64,000 nucleotides of DNA. Origin: Pontibacter diazotrophicus (GTDB lineage: Bacteria > Bacteroidota > Bacteroidia > Cytophagales > Hymenobacteraceae). Shown here in pieces: positions 55,912-64,000 of this stretch. The notes under the pieces were generated by a model, which saw only the letters and a list, made by a program, of their open reading frames with translations, was not told where the DNA came from and did not search any database. A program made the position numbers and the translations under genes. Where the stretch lies: positions 62,001-126,000 of the forward strand of contig NZ_QRGR01000004.1 in assembly GCF_003367245.1 (NCBI RefSeq), given 5' to 3'. How positions within the stretch are numbered: position 1 is the stretch's first letter; every line of letters starts with the position of its first letter.

Positions 55912-55962
55912 AATTCTTCTACTTTTGCCTTTTATACAAATGAAGCCCTAATTTAGGCATAC

Positions 55963-56388
55963 ATGTCTACACACGAAAATTATAATACGTTAGAACAGGT
56001 AAAGCAGTGGTGCAAAAATACAATGATGGAATACCTTGGCATCGAAATAACAGAAGTAGGCGATGACTACGTCTGTGGTAAAATGCCGGTAGACCATCGT
56101 ACACACCAGCCAATGGGGTTATTACATGGCGGCGCCTCTGTGGTGCTGGCAGAGTCGCTGGCAAGTATGGGAGCCGCCCTTCAGGTAGATCTAACAAAGA
56201 AGGCCTGTGTTGGTTTAGAAATTAATGCCAACCACATCAGGGGTGTGCGTGAGGGCTGGGTTTATGCAAAAGCCACAGCCATACATAACGGGCGCAGCAC
56301 TCAGGTTTGGGAAACAAAAATCACGAACGAAGCAGGCGATATGGTTTGCATCAGCCGCATGACAGTGGCCGTAATCGATAAAATATAA
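55963..56388 (+). CDS. Hotdog-fold thioesterase, likely DHNA-CoA hydrolase (MenI-like)
   Basis: 141 residues with the PaaI/4HBT hotdog motif QPMGLLHGGASVVLAESLASMG, where the HGG and Glu form the catalytic site. The context (menF four bases downstream, then menD) points to hydrolysis of 1,4-dihydroxy-2-naphthoyl-CoA in menaquinone synthesis. This is inference from operon position, since the family acts on many acyl-CoAs. Confidence 0.82.
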   Translation: MSTHENYNTLEQVKQWCKNTMMEYLGIEITEVGDDYVCGKMPVDHRTHQPMGLLHGGASVVLAESLASMGAALQVDLTKKACVGLEINANHIRGVREGWVYAKATAIHNGRSTQVWETKITNEAGDMVCISRMTVAVIDKI

Positions 56389-56392
56389 TTAA

Positions 56393-57601
56393 ATGGAACA
56401 AGCTACTGCTTCAGAAAGCGATACAACTGGTGCAGAGGCACATAGCAACACCTTAGCTCCTGTTATTCATACAGCTATCGGGAAGGGTAAAGCAGTAGCA
56501 GCCTGGAGGTTGCCTCATACAAATGAAGCACATGTAGCAGTGTCGCTTCAGGATAGCTTCACTCCAACGCCACCAACACTGGAAAACAGCCCGTTCGGCT
56601 TTCTCTTCTGCCCTTTTCAGGAAAGCGAGCCAGCACCAAATCTCTTTATCAAAGCGGATCTGTATATCAGCCAGGCAACAGGTAAACTTACAGCAGCAAT
56701 TGATGCACCCGCACCTGAGGTGGCTGATTTTATGCAGGCACTGGAGCTTGGTTCAACCACACCTCAGCGGAGTTGGCACACTTCGAACGCTGGTGTACAG
56801 CAGCAGTCGGATTTGCATTTTCAGGACGCTGTAGCGGCGGCTGTAGCCGCGATAAAGGAGGAGCAAATGGAGAAGGTGGTACTGTCCCGCAACAGCATCC
56901 TTCCATTGCCTTTGCACCTGGACCTGGCAGCTGTCTTTGAACAGATGTGTCAGAAGCACTCAAGGGCCTTTGTTTCTGTGGTTTCGGTTCCGGGCGTAGG
57001 AACCTGGGCTGGAGCCTCTCCTGAGATTCTGGTCAGTATAAATGAGCAACAGGTTTTCCATACAGTGGCGCTGGCAGGCACACAGCCTGCTACCGAGAGT
57101 GTAGCCGATGCTATCTGGCGACAGAAAGAGATTGAAGAGCAGGCCATGGTAGAACGTTATATCCTGCTCTGCTTTAAAAGCCTGCGCTTACGCGAGTATA
57201 CCGAAATAGGACCGCGCACGGTGGTGGCAGGCAACCTGATGCACCTGCGCACGGATTTTAAAGTTGATTTGAAAGAGGTGGACTTCCCGAGCCTGGGAAC
57301 AGACATGCTGCGCTTGCTGCACCCTACTTCTGCTGTCTGCGGGCTGCCTAAAGCACCTGCACTGCAGTTTATACTGGAGCACGAGGGCTATGACCGTAGT
57401 TACTACAGCGGGTTCTTAGGTCCTGTGAACAGCAAAGCAGGCACCCATTTATTCGTGAACCTGCGTTGCATGCAATTATTAAAAGACAAAGCCATTATTT
57501 ACGCTGGCGCAGGTATTACTGCTGAGTCTGACCCGGTAAAAGAATGGATGGAAACGCAGCACAAAATGGTTGCCATGCAGCGGATTCTTCAACAATTCTA
57601 G
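56393..57601 (+). CDS. menF: Isochorismate synthase (menaquinone pathway)
   Basis: 402 residues of the chorismate-binding fold. The isochorismate-synthase signature is MEKVVLSRNSILPLPL, HTVALAGTQPA, KEIEEQAMVERYI and LLHPTSAVCGLPK, with the magnesium-site Glu in EHEGYDRSYYSGFLGPV and the C-terminal block VYAGAGIT-like IIYAGAGITAESDP. It catalyses the first committed step from chorismate. It is the second of two chorismate enzymes here (see pabB). Confidence 0.93.
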   Translation: MEQATASESDTTGAEAHSNTLAPVIHTAIGKGKAVAAWRLPHTNEAHVAVSLQDSFTPTPPTLENSPFGFLFCPFQESEPAPNLFIKADLYISQATGKLTAAIDAPAPEVADFMQALELGSTTPQRSWHTSNAGVQQQSDLHFQDAVAAAVAAIKEEQMEKVVLSRNSILPLPLHLDLAAVFEQMCQKHSRAFVSVVSVPGVGTWAGASPEILVSINEQQVFHTVALAGTQPATESVADAIWRQKEIEEQAMVERYILLCFKSLRLREYTEIGPRTVVAGNLMHLRTDFKVDLKEVDFPSLGTDMLRLLHPTSAVCGLPKAPALQFILEHEGYDRSYYSGFLGPVNSKAGTHLFVNLRCMQLLKDKAIIYAGAGITAESDPVKEWMETQHKMVAMQRILQQF

Positions 57602-57758
57602 TTTCGTTGTTAGTTGCTCGTTATTAGTTGTTCGGGAAAGTTTAGAGTTAACTTGAATGATTTATTATACTATACACTTGTTCGTCATCTTTCTGATATA
57701 ATCTGTAAGGCCTTCTGTACAAGAAAAAACGAACAACGAATAACCAACAACGAAAAAC
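57601..57758. repeat. Word-repeat palindrome between menF and menD
   Basis: Left arm 57601-57634 is a stutter of CGTTGTTAGTT-like words; right arm 57729-57758 is its imperfect reverse complement (CGAACAACGAATAACCAACA and on). The left arm begins at the menF stop and the right ends one base before the menD ATG. About 95 bases separate the arms. Confidence 0.75.
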
Positions 57759-57759
57759 G

Positions 57760-59460
57760 ATGATAATCCAACCTGTTGTAAATATAGCCGAGATATGTGC
57801 CCGCAAAGGCGTGGAGCAGGTAGTCCTCTCCCCTGGCTCCCGCTGTGCGCCGCTCACGATTGCTTTTGCCCGCCACCCGAAGCTGACGGTGCGCACGGTA
57901 AGCGATGAGCGTGCCGCGGCCTTCATTGCCTTGGGTATGGCCCAGACAACAGGTAAGCCAACAGTGCTGGTATGTACCTCCGGCACGGCAGCTTTGAATT
58001 ATGCTCCTGCTGTAGCCGAGGCTTTCTTCCAGCAGGTACCGCTGCTGGTGCTCACCGCTGATCGGCCTCCGGAGTGGATTGACCAGCTAGATGGGCAAAC
58101 TATCCGTCAGCAGAACATATATGGGCAGCACATCAAGCAGAGTTATACCTTTCCCGTAGACTTTTCTCATCCTGATGCTGTTTGGCACAGTGAACGCATG
58201 GTGTCAGAGGCACTGAATACAGCAGTTGCTTTCCCGGCAGGGCCGGTACACATCAATGTGCCGCTACGCGAGCCATTTTATCCTGCCCCGGATGAAGAGG
58301 TGACCTTTAGTGAAAGGTTAAAAGTGATCGATGAAGAGCACAATGCCTTCGAGCTAAACCACCAGCAGGTACAGCGACTACAGCAGGAACTGCAGCAGCA
58401 TCAGCGTGTGCTTATAGTGGCTGGGCAGGATATATATGACCAACAGCTGCTGCAAAGCCTGGAGACGTTCGCAAGAAAAAGAGGTACTGTAGTGGTTGGA
58501 GACATCATCAGTAATGTGCAGCAAAACCCGGAGGTAATCAGATACCAGGATGCCATCTTCTCCTGCCCTGACGAGGAGAAGCTCAAAGTCTTGCAACCTG
58601 ACCTGCTGATTACGTTCGGGAAGTCCATTATTTCGAAAAGCCTGAAGCTGTACCTCCGGAAATACAAGCCAAAGGCACACTGGCACCTGCAGCCAGCAGG
58701 AGATGTGGCAGACACTTTTCAAACCTTAACCAGAATCATACGCTGTAAACCTGTTCATTTTTTCACTAGTCTGGCAGGTGCAGAAGAAAAAGGTGCTAAG
58801 GCTTTTGCCGGGGTGTGGCAAAATATGAATGAAAAGGCCGGGAAATTTATACAGCAACATGTTACAGAAGCAGCTTACGGAGAATTGGCTGTAGTGGCAC
58901 GTGTACTGCAGCACCTGCCGCAACAAAGTCACCTGCATCTGGCCAACAGCATGTCGGTGCGCTATGCCAATATACTGGCACTGCAACCTACACAGCATGT
59001 ACAGGTATATGCCAACCGGGGCACAAGCGGCATTGACGGCAGCACCAGCACCGCTGTTGGCTGCGCCCTCGTCAGTTCCGGTATCACCACCCTGCTCACC
59101 GGCGACCTTGCCTTCTTCTACGACCGGAACGGGCTGTGGCACAACTATCTCCCCCAGAACCTGCGCATTGTGCTGTTAAATAATCACGCTGGCGGCATCT
59201 TCCGGTTAATTGATGGCCCTAAACAGCAGCCGGAACTGGAGCCTTACTTTGAAACGCACCAGGCGCTGAATGCAGAAAACACGGCGCGCGATTTCAACCT
59301 GAATTATACCCCGGTACATACTTTAGAAGAGCTGGAGAATGCCTTGCCTGCTTTCTTTTCAGCAGAAGCCGCTGGTATCCTGGAGATTTTCACTGATAGC
59401 CCCGCCAATGCAGAAGCATTTACCCGGTACAGGCAAGATGTCAGAAAGGTTATTTACTAA
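57760..59460 (+). CDS. menD: 2-succinyl-5-enolpyruvyl-6-hydroxy-3-cyclohexene-1-carboxylate synthase
   Basis: 566-residue thiamine-diphosphate enzyme that joins isochorismate to 2-oxoglutarate. N-terminal SPGSRCAPLTIAFARHP and DERAAAFIALGMA, the TPP-activating Glu region, GTSGIDGSTSTAVGCA and the TPP/Mg motif GDLAFFYDRNGLW ... LLNNHAGGIF are all intact. It follows menF across the palindromic spacer. Confidence 0.96.
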   Translation: MIIQPVVNIAEICARKGVEQVVLSPGSRCAPLTIAFARHPKLTVRTVSDERAAAFIALGMAQTTGKPTVLVCTSGTAALNYAPAVAEAFFQQVPLLVLTADRPPEWIDQLDGQTIRQQNIYGQHIKQSYTFPVDFSHPDAVWHSERMVSEALNTAVAFPAGPVHINVPLREPFYPAPDEEVTFSERLKVIDEEHNAFELNHQQVQRLQQELQQHQRVLIVAGQDIYDQQLLQSLETFARKRGTVVVGDIISNVQQNPEVIRYQDAIFSCPDEEKLKVLQPDLLITFGKSIISKSLKLYLRKYKPKAHWHLQPAGDVADTFQTLTRIIRCKPVHFFTSLAGAEEKGAKAFAGVWQNMNEKAGKFIQQHVTEAAYGELAVVARVLQHLPQQSHLHLANSMSVRYANILALQPTQHVQVYANRGTSGIDGSTSTAVGCALVSSGITTLLTGDLAFFYDRNGLWHNYLPQNLRIVLLNNHAGGIFRLIDGPKQQPELEPYFETHQALNAENTARDFNLNYTPVHTLEELENALPAFFSAEAAGILEIFTDSPANAEAFTRYRQDVRKVIY

Positions 59461-59528
59461 TTTGTAAACAAGGCTGAAAAAGACGGGCTAATTCAAAAAA
59501 AATTCTCGGCGGTATATACCATAAAGCT

Positions 59529-59560
59529 GCAGCATTCCATTTTGTGGGTGCTGCTTTTTT
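59529..59560 (+). terminator. Probable menD terminator
   Basis: A six-base stem GCAGCA/TGCTGC (59529-59534 and 59549-59554) is followed by TTTTTT. The stem is short, so termination may be partial. Confidence 0.55.
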
Positions 59561-59663
59561 ATGCCAGGACTCCAGCTGATAATCTATTTTATACCTGCAC
59601 AACCAGTTAGGTAAATGAAGACGTATATATAAATATAGCACCTGTTATATTAAATTTCTGCCC

Positions 59664-60128
59664 ATGAGTTTAACACAGGAGGTAAACACTTCATCCCGCG
59701 TAAACAGCGCCAGCAATCCCGTCTGGATGGATGGTTTACGCATTCTACTAGGTCTTTTTCTATTCTTTAAAGGAATTATGTTTCTGGAGCATACCAGTGA
59801 CGTGTTCTATATCTTCAGCCAAAGTCAGGATGTGCTTGATATAAAGAGGGCCTCCATATTAACCAGCGTAGTGCATATAGTGGGAGGATTGATGATAGCC
59901 TTTGGTTGTTTAACCCGTCTTGCCCTGCTTTGCCAGTTTCCCATCCTGATTGGTGCCGTACTCATTGTAAATCCACAGCGCGGTGTTCAGGTAGGAAACA
60001 CGGAACTTTGGTTATCCATATTAGTTACGTGCCTGCTCCTGTTCTTTATGATTGTAGGCCCTGGCCGTTACTCTGTCGACAATAAGATCCTGCGTCAGAA
60101 GCACCCGGAAGCAGCTGATTCCGAGTAG
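59664..60128 (+). CDS. DoxX-like membrane protein 1
   Basis: 154 residues with about four transmembrane helices: GLRILLGLFLFFKGIMFLE, ILTSVVHIVGGLMIAFGCL, ALLCQFPILIGAVLIV and LWLSILVTCLLLFFMIVGPG. The motif FKG-x-MF and the GA-x-x-x-VNP-x-RG loop identify the DoxX/DUF417-like family, whose biochemical role in bacteria is mostly unknown. Its closest relative is the next gene. Confidence 0.82.
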   Translation: MSLTQEVNTSSRVNSASNPVWMDGLRILLGLFLFFKGIMFLEHTSDVFYIFSQSQDVLDIKRASILTSVVHIVGGLMIAFGCLTRLALLCQFPILIGAVLIVNPQRGVQVGNTELWLSILVTCLLLFFMIVGPGRYSVDNKILRQKHPEAADSE

Positions 60129-60352
60129 AACAGCAGAAAGGTAAACTCCTGAAGCCAGGGTGTCTTTTAACTAATAGCAGTAATGATTTTGCTTACAGGT
60201 TAAGGCAAGTGTTTCAGCTTTTGCCCTTTCTCTCTTTGTTTCTAATTACAAAAATGAAATAATCTGAAAACAATTAAACCGGTTATGTCCAAATATTAAC
60301 AGGAATCGTTTAAATAATTATAAATCAATGTTTTACTTAAATTTTTACAGCC

Positions 60353-60811
60353 ATGAACCTGACACAAAGCATGCATCGCGTAGAGCATTGGTCTGACACA
60401 CACCACCCGCTCTGGCTCGACTTTATTCGCGTTGGGCTTGGAGTTTTCCTCTTTATAAAGGGTTTTATGTTCATCCAGGACACTGGTGCCTTAATGAGTA
60501 TCCTTCAGAAAAGCGAGTTTCCATGGGTTTCTGTGGGTCTGGCACATTATGTTGCCATGGCACATTTAGCAGGTGGGGTACTTATTGCTATTGGACTAGT
60601 CACGCGCGTCGCCATTCTTTTCCAACTTCCTATTCTGATAGGCGCCGTTTTCTTTGTTAATCCGGAACGGGGCTTTTACTCTGAAAATACAGAATTGTGG
60701 TCTTCTATCATTGTGCTCGCTTTACTGGTTTTCTTCCTGGTGTTTGGGTCAGGACGCTTTTCAGCAGATTACTTAATTCGGGAGAAGAAAAAAGACACAG
60801 TTGCTGATTAA
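60353..60811 (+). CDS. DoxX-like membrane protein 2
   Basis: 152 residues, a clear paralogue of the preceding protein: the same helices and motifs recur (FLFIKGFMFIQDTG, MAHLAGGVLIAIGLVTR, PILIGAVFFVNPERG, NTELWSSIIVLALLVFF and GRFSAD). The 224-base gap between the two has no further gene. The pair is probably a tandem duplication inserted between menD and the menE-like gene. Confidence 0.83.
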   Translation: MNLTQSMHRVEHWSDTHHPLWLDFIRVGLGVFLFIKGFMFIQDTGALMSILQKSEFPWVSVGLAHYVAMAHLAGGVLIAIGLVTRVAILFQLPILIGAVFFVNPERGFYSENTELWSSIIVLALLVFFLVFGSGRFSADYLIREKKKDTVAD

Positions 60812-60900
60812 ATCAAATTGTGAGAGAATGATGTAAAGCGACACAAGTATATAGACATAAGTCTGATTTTATTTACAGCTTATATCAGGTATAAGCAGGC

Positions 60901-60952
60901 AAAACAAGCAGAGCAGGCAAAGCGTTATTTCTTTGCCTGCTCTGCTTGTTTT
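60901..60952 (+). terminator. Strong hairpin after the DoxX pair
   Basis: Perfect 22-base arms (60901-60922 and 60931-60952) around an eight-base loop, ending in TTTT. It likely ends the DoxX transcript and isolates the menE-like gene. Confidence 0.85.
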
Positions 60953-61052
60953 AAAGCTGCATTACAATGAATTTTGTAAGGAAACGTAACCAATAAAAAT
61001 AATCATCCGCGTTGCCAATCATCCTCTTTGCATACTGTTAATTGACTGATAT

Positions 61053-62165
61053 ATGAACGAAAAATATCTTCTGCTCAACGGCAGAAAATTCTATTACGAC
61101 GAAATAGCAGCCTATTCTTTCAGGAACAGCATTCCCCTGGACGGATACGAGAGCAAAACGCTGGAGTTTTGCCGCAATTGGTTAACCGGTGTACAGGAAT
61201 TTCCTATCATGACCTCTGGCTCTACCGGGGTTCCCAAGACAATTTCCCTGACTCGTAAGCAAATGGAAGCCAGTGCTCGCAGAACGATAAAGCTCCTGCG
61301 CCTGGAAAAAGGGGACTGTGCCTTTGTGTGTCTGAATACAGAATATATAGCTGGTATGATGATGCTGGTCCGGGCATTTAAAGCCGATTTGAACATCATC
61401 ATTGTAGACCCTGTCAGCAATCCGCTTTCGCTCGTAAGCCGGGAAGAGCAGCTGGACTTTGCCTCCTTTGTACCTTTGCAACTGCAGACTATTTTGCAGG
61501 AAATGCCGGAGGCCCTGCCGCAGCTAAACCGGATGAAGGGCATTCTGGTTGGCGGTGCCCCAATATCCGCTACCTTGCAACGGGAAATCCAACAAATAAA
61601 GCCACCGGTCTGCCTCACATATGGTATGACGGAAACTGCCTCACATATAGCCATTCGCCGCCTGAACGGATCTGAAGCGACCGATTATTACCAGGTGCTG
61701 GATGATATTGAGATAGGAATAGATAAACGCGGCTGCCTGACCATAAAAGGGGATGTTACAAACAATGAGCTGCTTGTGACAAACGATATAGTCGAACTTC
61801 TCACCCCAAGTCGTTTCCGGTGGATCGGCCGCGCTGATAACACCATCAACACAGGGGGCGTGAAAGTTCAGATCGAGAGCGTAGAACTGGCAATAACAGA
61901 GGCTTTAGCAGATACAGAAATCGCCCCCCGATTTTTTGTAGCAGCGCAACCCGATGAACTGCTGGGTGATAAAATTGTGCTGATAATGGAAGGGAAACCT
62001 TTAGGTGAGGCTGCAGAAAAGAAACTGTTTAGCCGCCTTCATACACGCCTTAAAAAATATGAAGTGCCGAAAGAAATCATCTACAGCCCCACATTTTCAG
62101 GAACAGCCACCGGTAAAATTTCGCGTCAGATTACCCTGCGGAAGCTTGGTTTACACACAGACTAA
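61053..62165 (+). CDS. o-succinylbenzoate-CoA ligase-like AMP-binding protein
   Basis: 370 residues of the ANL adenylating superfamily, shorter than typical MenE. The AMP-binding P-loop is MTSGSTGVPKTISLT, and the A5-like motif is CLTYGMTETASHIAIRRLNG. The C-terminal domain contains IGRADNTINTGGVKV and a catalytic Lys in SGTATGKISRQITL. Proximity to menF and menD suggests it activates o-succinylbenzoate for menaquinone synthesis. menB and menC are not in the window, so the pathway is split or lies further away. Confidence 0.85.
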   Translation: MNEKYLLLNGRKFYYDEIAAYSFRNSIPLDGYESKTLEFCRNWLTGVQEFPIMTSGSTGVPKTISLTRKQMEASARRTIKLLRLEKGDCAFVCLNTEYIAGMMMLVRAFKADLNIIIVDPVSNPLSLVSREEQLDFASFVPLQLQTILQEMPEALPQLNRMKGILVGGAPISATLQREIQQIKPPVCLTYGMTETASHIAIRRLNGSEATDYYQVLDDIEIGIDKRGCLTIKGDVTNNELLVTNDIVELLTPSRFRWIGRADNTINTGGVKVQIESVELAITEALADTEIAPRFFVAAQPDELLGDKIVLIMEGKPLGEAAEKKLFSRLHTRLKKYEVPKEIIYSPTFSGTATGKISRQITLRKLGLHTD

Positions 62166-62230
62166 CGCCCAATTATACAACAGCAGGAAGTTAGAACCGT
62201 AGAATATATAAATCAACATTATAATATATT

Positions 62231-63106
62231 ATGCGAATTTTACTTCAGAATGCTTTTTTTGTTTTCCTGCTGGTGGGCCTTAACAGTTGTATCGGCAGGC
62301 TTTTCTCGTCCAGGGCTCCTGTAGAACTGGAGCAGGCCTGGGCGTCTGATAATACTTTGCGTACTCCTGAATCGGTTGTACACGACCCATTGCGTAACAC
62401 CATTTATGTTTCCAACATCAACGAACAATCCGGTACCCGCAAAGACGGGGATGGCTTTATCTCCCGCCTGAGCACAACCGGACAAATAGAAGAACTGTAC
62501 TGGGTATCAGGCCTGAACGACCCAAAAGGAACAGCCTTGCATAACAATGTGCTGTATGTAGCCGATGTAGATGAAATTGTAGCTATCTCTACCCAAACCG
62601 GCTCCGTTCTTGGGAAATACAAAGCCGATAATGCCCGGGATCTGAATGGTATAACAGTGGATAATAATGGAAATGTGTTTGTCACAGACTCTGACCAACG
62701 GCGCATTTACCAACTCAACAATGGCCGCGTGAGCGTTTGGGTAGATAACACCAGGCGTGAAAATCCGAATGGCATTTACAAGGAAGGCAACCGCATGATT
62801 GTAGCCTTTATGAACAGCGGTAAGATTCGCTTTCTGGATCCGGAAACAAAAAACTTCACAGACTGGACTGATGGAATAAAATCTGCGGACGGTATTGCGG
62901 AAGCCGGCGATGGAAATTATCTGATTTCGAGCTGGGACGGTGAAATATTCTATGTAAACAGCAATGGCAAGAACTGGAGCGTGTTGAATACCCGTGGCCA
63001 GAACATGAATACCGCCGATATAAGCTACGCTGAGAGATTAGGTGTTTTATTAGTCCCCACATTTAAAGATAACAGAGTGGTGGCTTACAGGGTAAGACAA
63101 CGGTAA
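62231..63106 (+). CDS. SMP-30/gluconolactonase-like beta-propeller lipoprotein
   Basis: 291 residues. The signal peptide has lipobox L-N-S-C (Cys20). The mature part shows repeated propeller blades, e.g. PESVVHDPLRNTIYVSNI, LNGITVDNNGNVFVTDS and ADGIAEAGDGNYLISSWDG, typical of SMP-30/gluconolactonase folds. It may be an exported sugar lactonase, or a scaffold without catalysis; the metal ligands cannot be confirmed by eye. Confidence 0.82.
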   Translation: MRILLQNAFFVFLLVGLNSCIGRLFSSRAPVELEQAWASDNTLRTPESVVHDPLRNTIYVSNINEQSGTRKDGDGFISRLSTTGQIEELYWVSGLNDPKGTALHNNVLYVADVDEIVAISTQTGSVLGKYKADNARDLNGITVDNNGNVFVTDSDQRRIYQLNNGRVSVWVDNTRRENPNGIYKEGNRMIVAFMNSGKIRFLDPETKNFTDWTDGIKSADGIAEAGDGNYLISSWDGEIFYVNSNGKNWSVLNTRGQNMNTADISYAERLGVLLVPTFKDNRVVAYRVRQR

Positions 63107-63133
63107 GCTACTACTAACATAACGAAGAGACTT

Positions 63134-63172
63134 AAAAAGGCAGCTGCACGGATGGTGTTAGCTGCCTTTTTT
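63134..63172 (+). terminator. Intrinsic terminator
   Basis: AAAAAGGCAGCT (63134-63145) pairs with AGCTGCCTTTTT (63160-63171), with a 14-base loop and one more T. Confidence 0.88.
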
Positions 63173-63204
63173 ATATTGCTACAGAAAATTAAAATGACGA
63201 TAGC

Positions 63205-64000
63205 ATGAAAAAGCTCCCCACACTACACATCATAAACGGCGATGCCTCTCTTCCAGCCTTCGAAGCTGCCAGGCTACCAGGGCAGGTGCTGGTATGGCGT
63301 GAAATTCTTTCAGAAGGGCCTGCTGTAGCAAGCCTGCCCGAGCACGCGTTCTGGCAGAAGCGACAGGAGTACATCACAAAGACCTACAAGGAAGCAGCAG
63401 CTGACTATAATAAGAAAGTCCTGGATGAACTGCCCAAATTGAATGCGGCAGGCGCTTTCTTTGAGGTAGTGCTTTGGTTTGATGCTGACCTAATGTGCCA
63501 GGTAAACCTCCTGTACCTGCTACACCGCATGTACCTGCTTCAGCTATCCTCTGTAACTATTTGCACACCTCCCCTGCCTGAAAATATCGGCCTTCTTAAA
63601 CCAGAAGAACTGCAACAGCTTTTCGAGACACGGCATCAGCAAAATGCCGCTCAGCTAGAAGAAGCCCACAGGATCTGGCAACTATATGCAGGTCCGGATC
63701 CTATGAAGCTTCAGAGCTACACACAGCAGCATCAAGAAGTTCAACCACCTTTTGGTAAGGCGATGGCCCTGCATCTGAGTCGCTTCCCGGGTTGTAAAAC
63801 CGGCCTAGGCCAGCCAGAACTTGGACTGCTAGAGCTTATACAGCAAGGCGCTAATACAAAGAAGCAACTCATGCAACAGTTTTGGAAAAGCTATCCGGAG
63901 TATGGCTTTGGCGATTGGCAGCTCCTGCAACTACTTCAGCGCCTGCAACCACAACTCGTAGACGACAATGGGCTTCTAACAATGAGCCCTTTGGGGATTC
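63205..64000 (+). CDS. DUF1835-family protein, N-terminal fragment
   Basis: The frame is open from ATG 63205 to the window edge (265 codons). The first residues, LHIINGDASLPAFEAARLPG then VLVWREILSEGP, are the hallmark of DUF1835 proteins. The motif VVLWFDADLMCQVNLLYLLH follows. The function of this family is unknown. The C-terminus is cut by the window edge. Confidence 0.82.
   Translation, partial: MKKLPTLHIINGDASLPAFEAARLPGQVLVWREILSEGPAVASLPEHAFWQKRQEYITKTYKEAAADYNKKVLDELPKLNAAGAFFEVVLWFDADLMCQVNLLYLLHRMYLLQLSSVTICTPPLPENIGLLKPEELQQLFETRHQQNAAQLEEAHRIWQLYAGPDPMKLQSYTQQHQEVQPPFGKAMALHLSRFPGCKTGLGQPELGLLELIQQGANTKKQLMQQFWKSYPEYGFGDWQLLQLLQRLQPQLVDDNGLLTMSPLGI

Overview
The window looks like chromosomal core DNA from a Bacteroidota bacterium of the order Cytophagales, probably near Pontibacter/Hymenobacter. 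The genus is a guess. The evidence is: promoters with the phylum-specific TAnnTTTG -7 box, very few Shine-Dalgarno sites, a type III glutamine synthetase, the long insert-bearing form of IspG, a Bacteroidota 'putative porin', Tat and Sec lipoproteins, and a miaB / sigma-54 regulator / lptE / TPR protein / secG / groES / groEL gene order that I recall as conserved in the phylum. I saw no tRNA or rRNA gene, insertion sequence, prophage or CRISPR array.

Layout. 1-8 kb: start of a GH20 hexosaminidase, a Tat-exported Gfo/Idh/MocA oxidoreductase, a metallo-beta-lactamase-fold protein, an orphan AAA ATPase behind thyA, and an RND/MMPL exporter. 8-18 kb: a superfamily 1 helicase behind a hairpin-rich leader, an FKBP isomerase, an AcpH-like hydrolase, a flavin-binding stress protein, a CrtA-like protein, DUF1003 and DsbA-like proteins, and leuS. 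18-24.5 kb: a MarR regulator, a 54-residue membrane protein gene followed by a frameshifted mmcQ/yjbR gene, ispG, a flavodoxin-like reductase and glnN. 24.8-37.5 kb: an LTA-synthase-type sulfatase, mtaB, a Skp-like lipoprotein, an ABC permease, a secreted protein of unclear function, miaE, a porin, lpxK, a nif3-like gene and a coiled-coil zinc-ribbon gene. 37.5-46.8 kb: a hairpin array, pabB, and the miaB to groEL cluster. 46.8-55.9 kb: a lipoprotein, a deoxyhypusine-synthase homologue, hslV, a CNNM/CBS protein bracketed by two tiny lipoproteins, an ECF sigma factor with a membrane partner, the PDH E2 gene and a histidine phosphatase. 56-63 kb: a menaquinone cluster (thioesterase, menF, menD, then two DoxX paralogues, then a menE-like ligase), a beta-propeller lipoprotein and the start of a DUF1835 gene.

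How the genes fit together. Envelope building recurs (lpxK, lptE, porin, Skp-like protein, secG, LTA-synthase type). Three genes modify adenosine 37 of tRNA (mtaB, miaB, miaE). Isoprenoid and quinone supply is represented by ispG and the men genes. The groES upstream region carries a sigma-54-like -24/-12 promoter, a palindrome and phased repeats, and a sigma-54 activator is encoded about 2.6 kb upstream in the same cluster.

The most unusual signals are non-coding. Five intergenic spacers are wholly or largely filled by inverted repeats, four of them built from repeated short words and one filling the gap from stop codon to stop codon. One spacer near 37.6 kb carries four related mini-hairpins at roughly 45-base spacing. 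All coordinates and starts were read by eye, and no database search was run.
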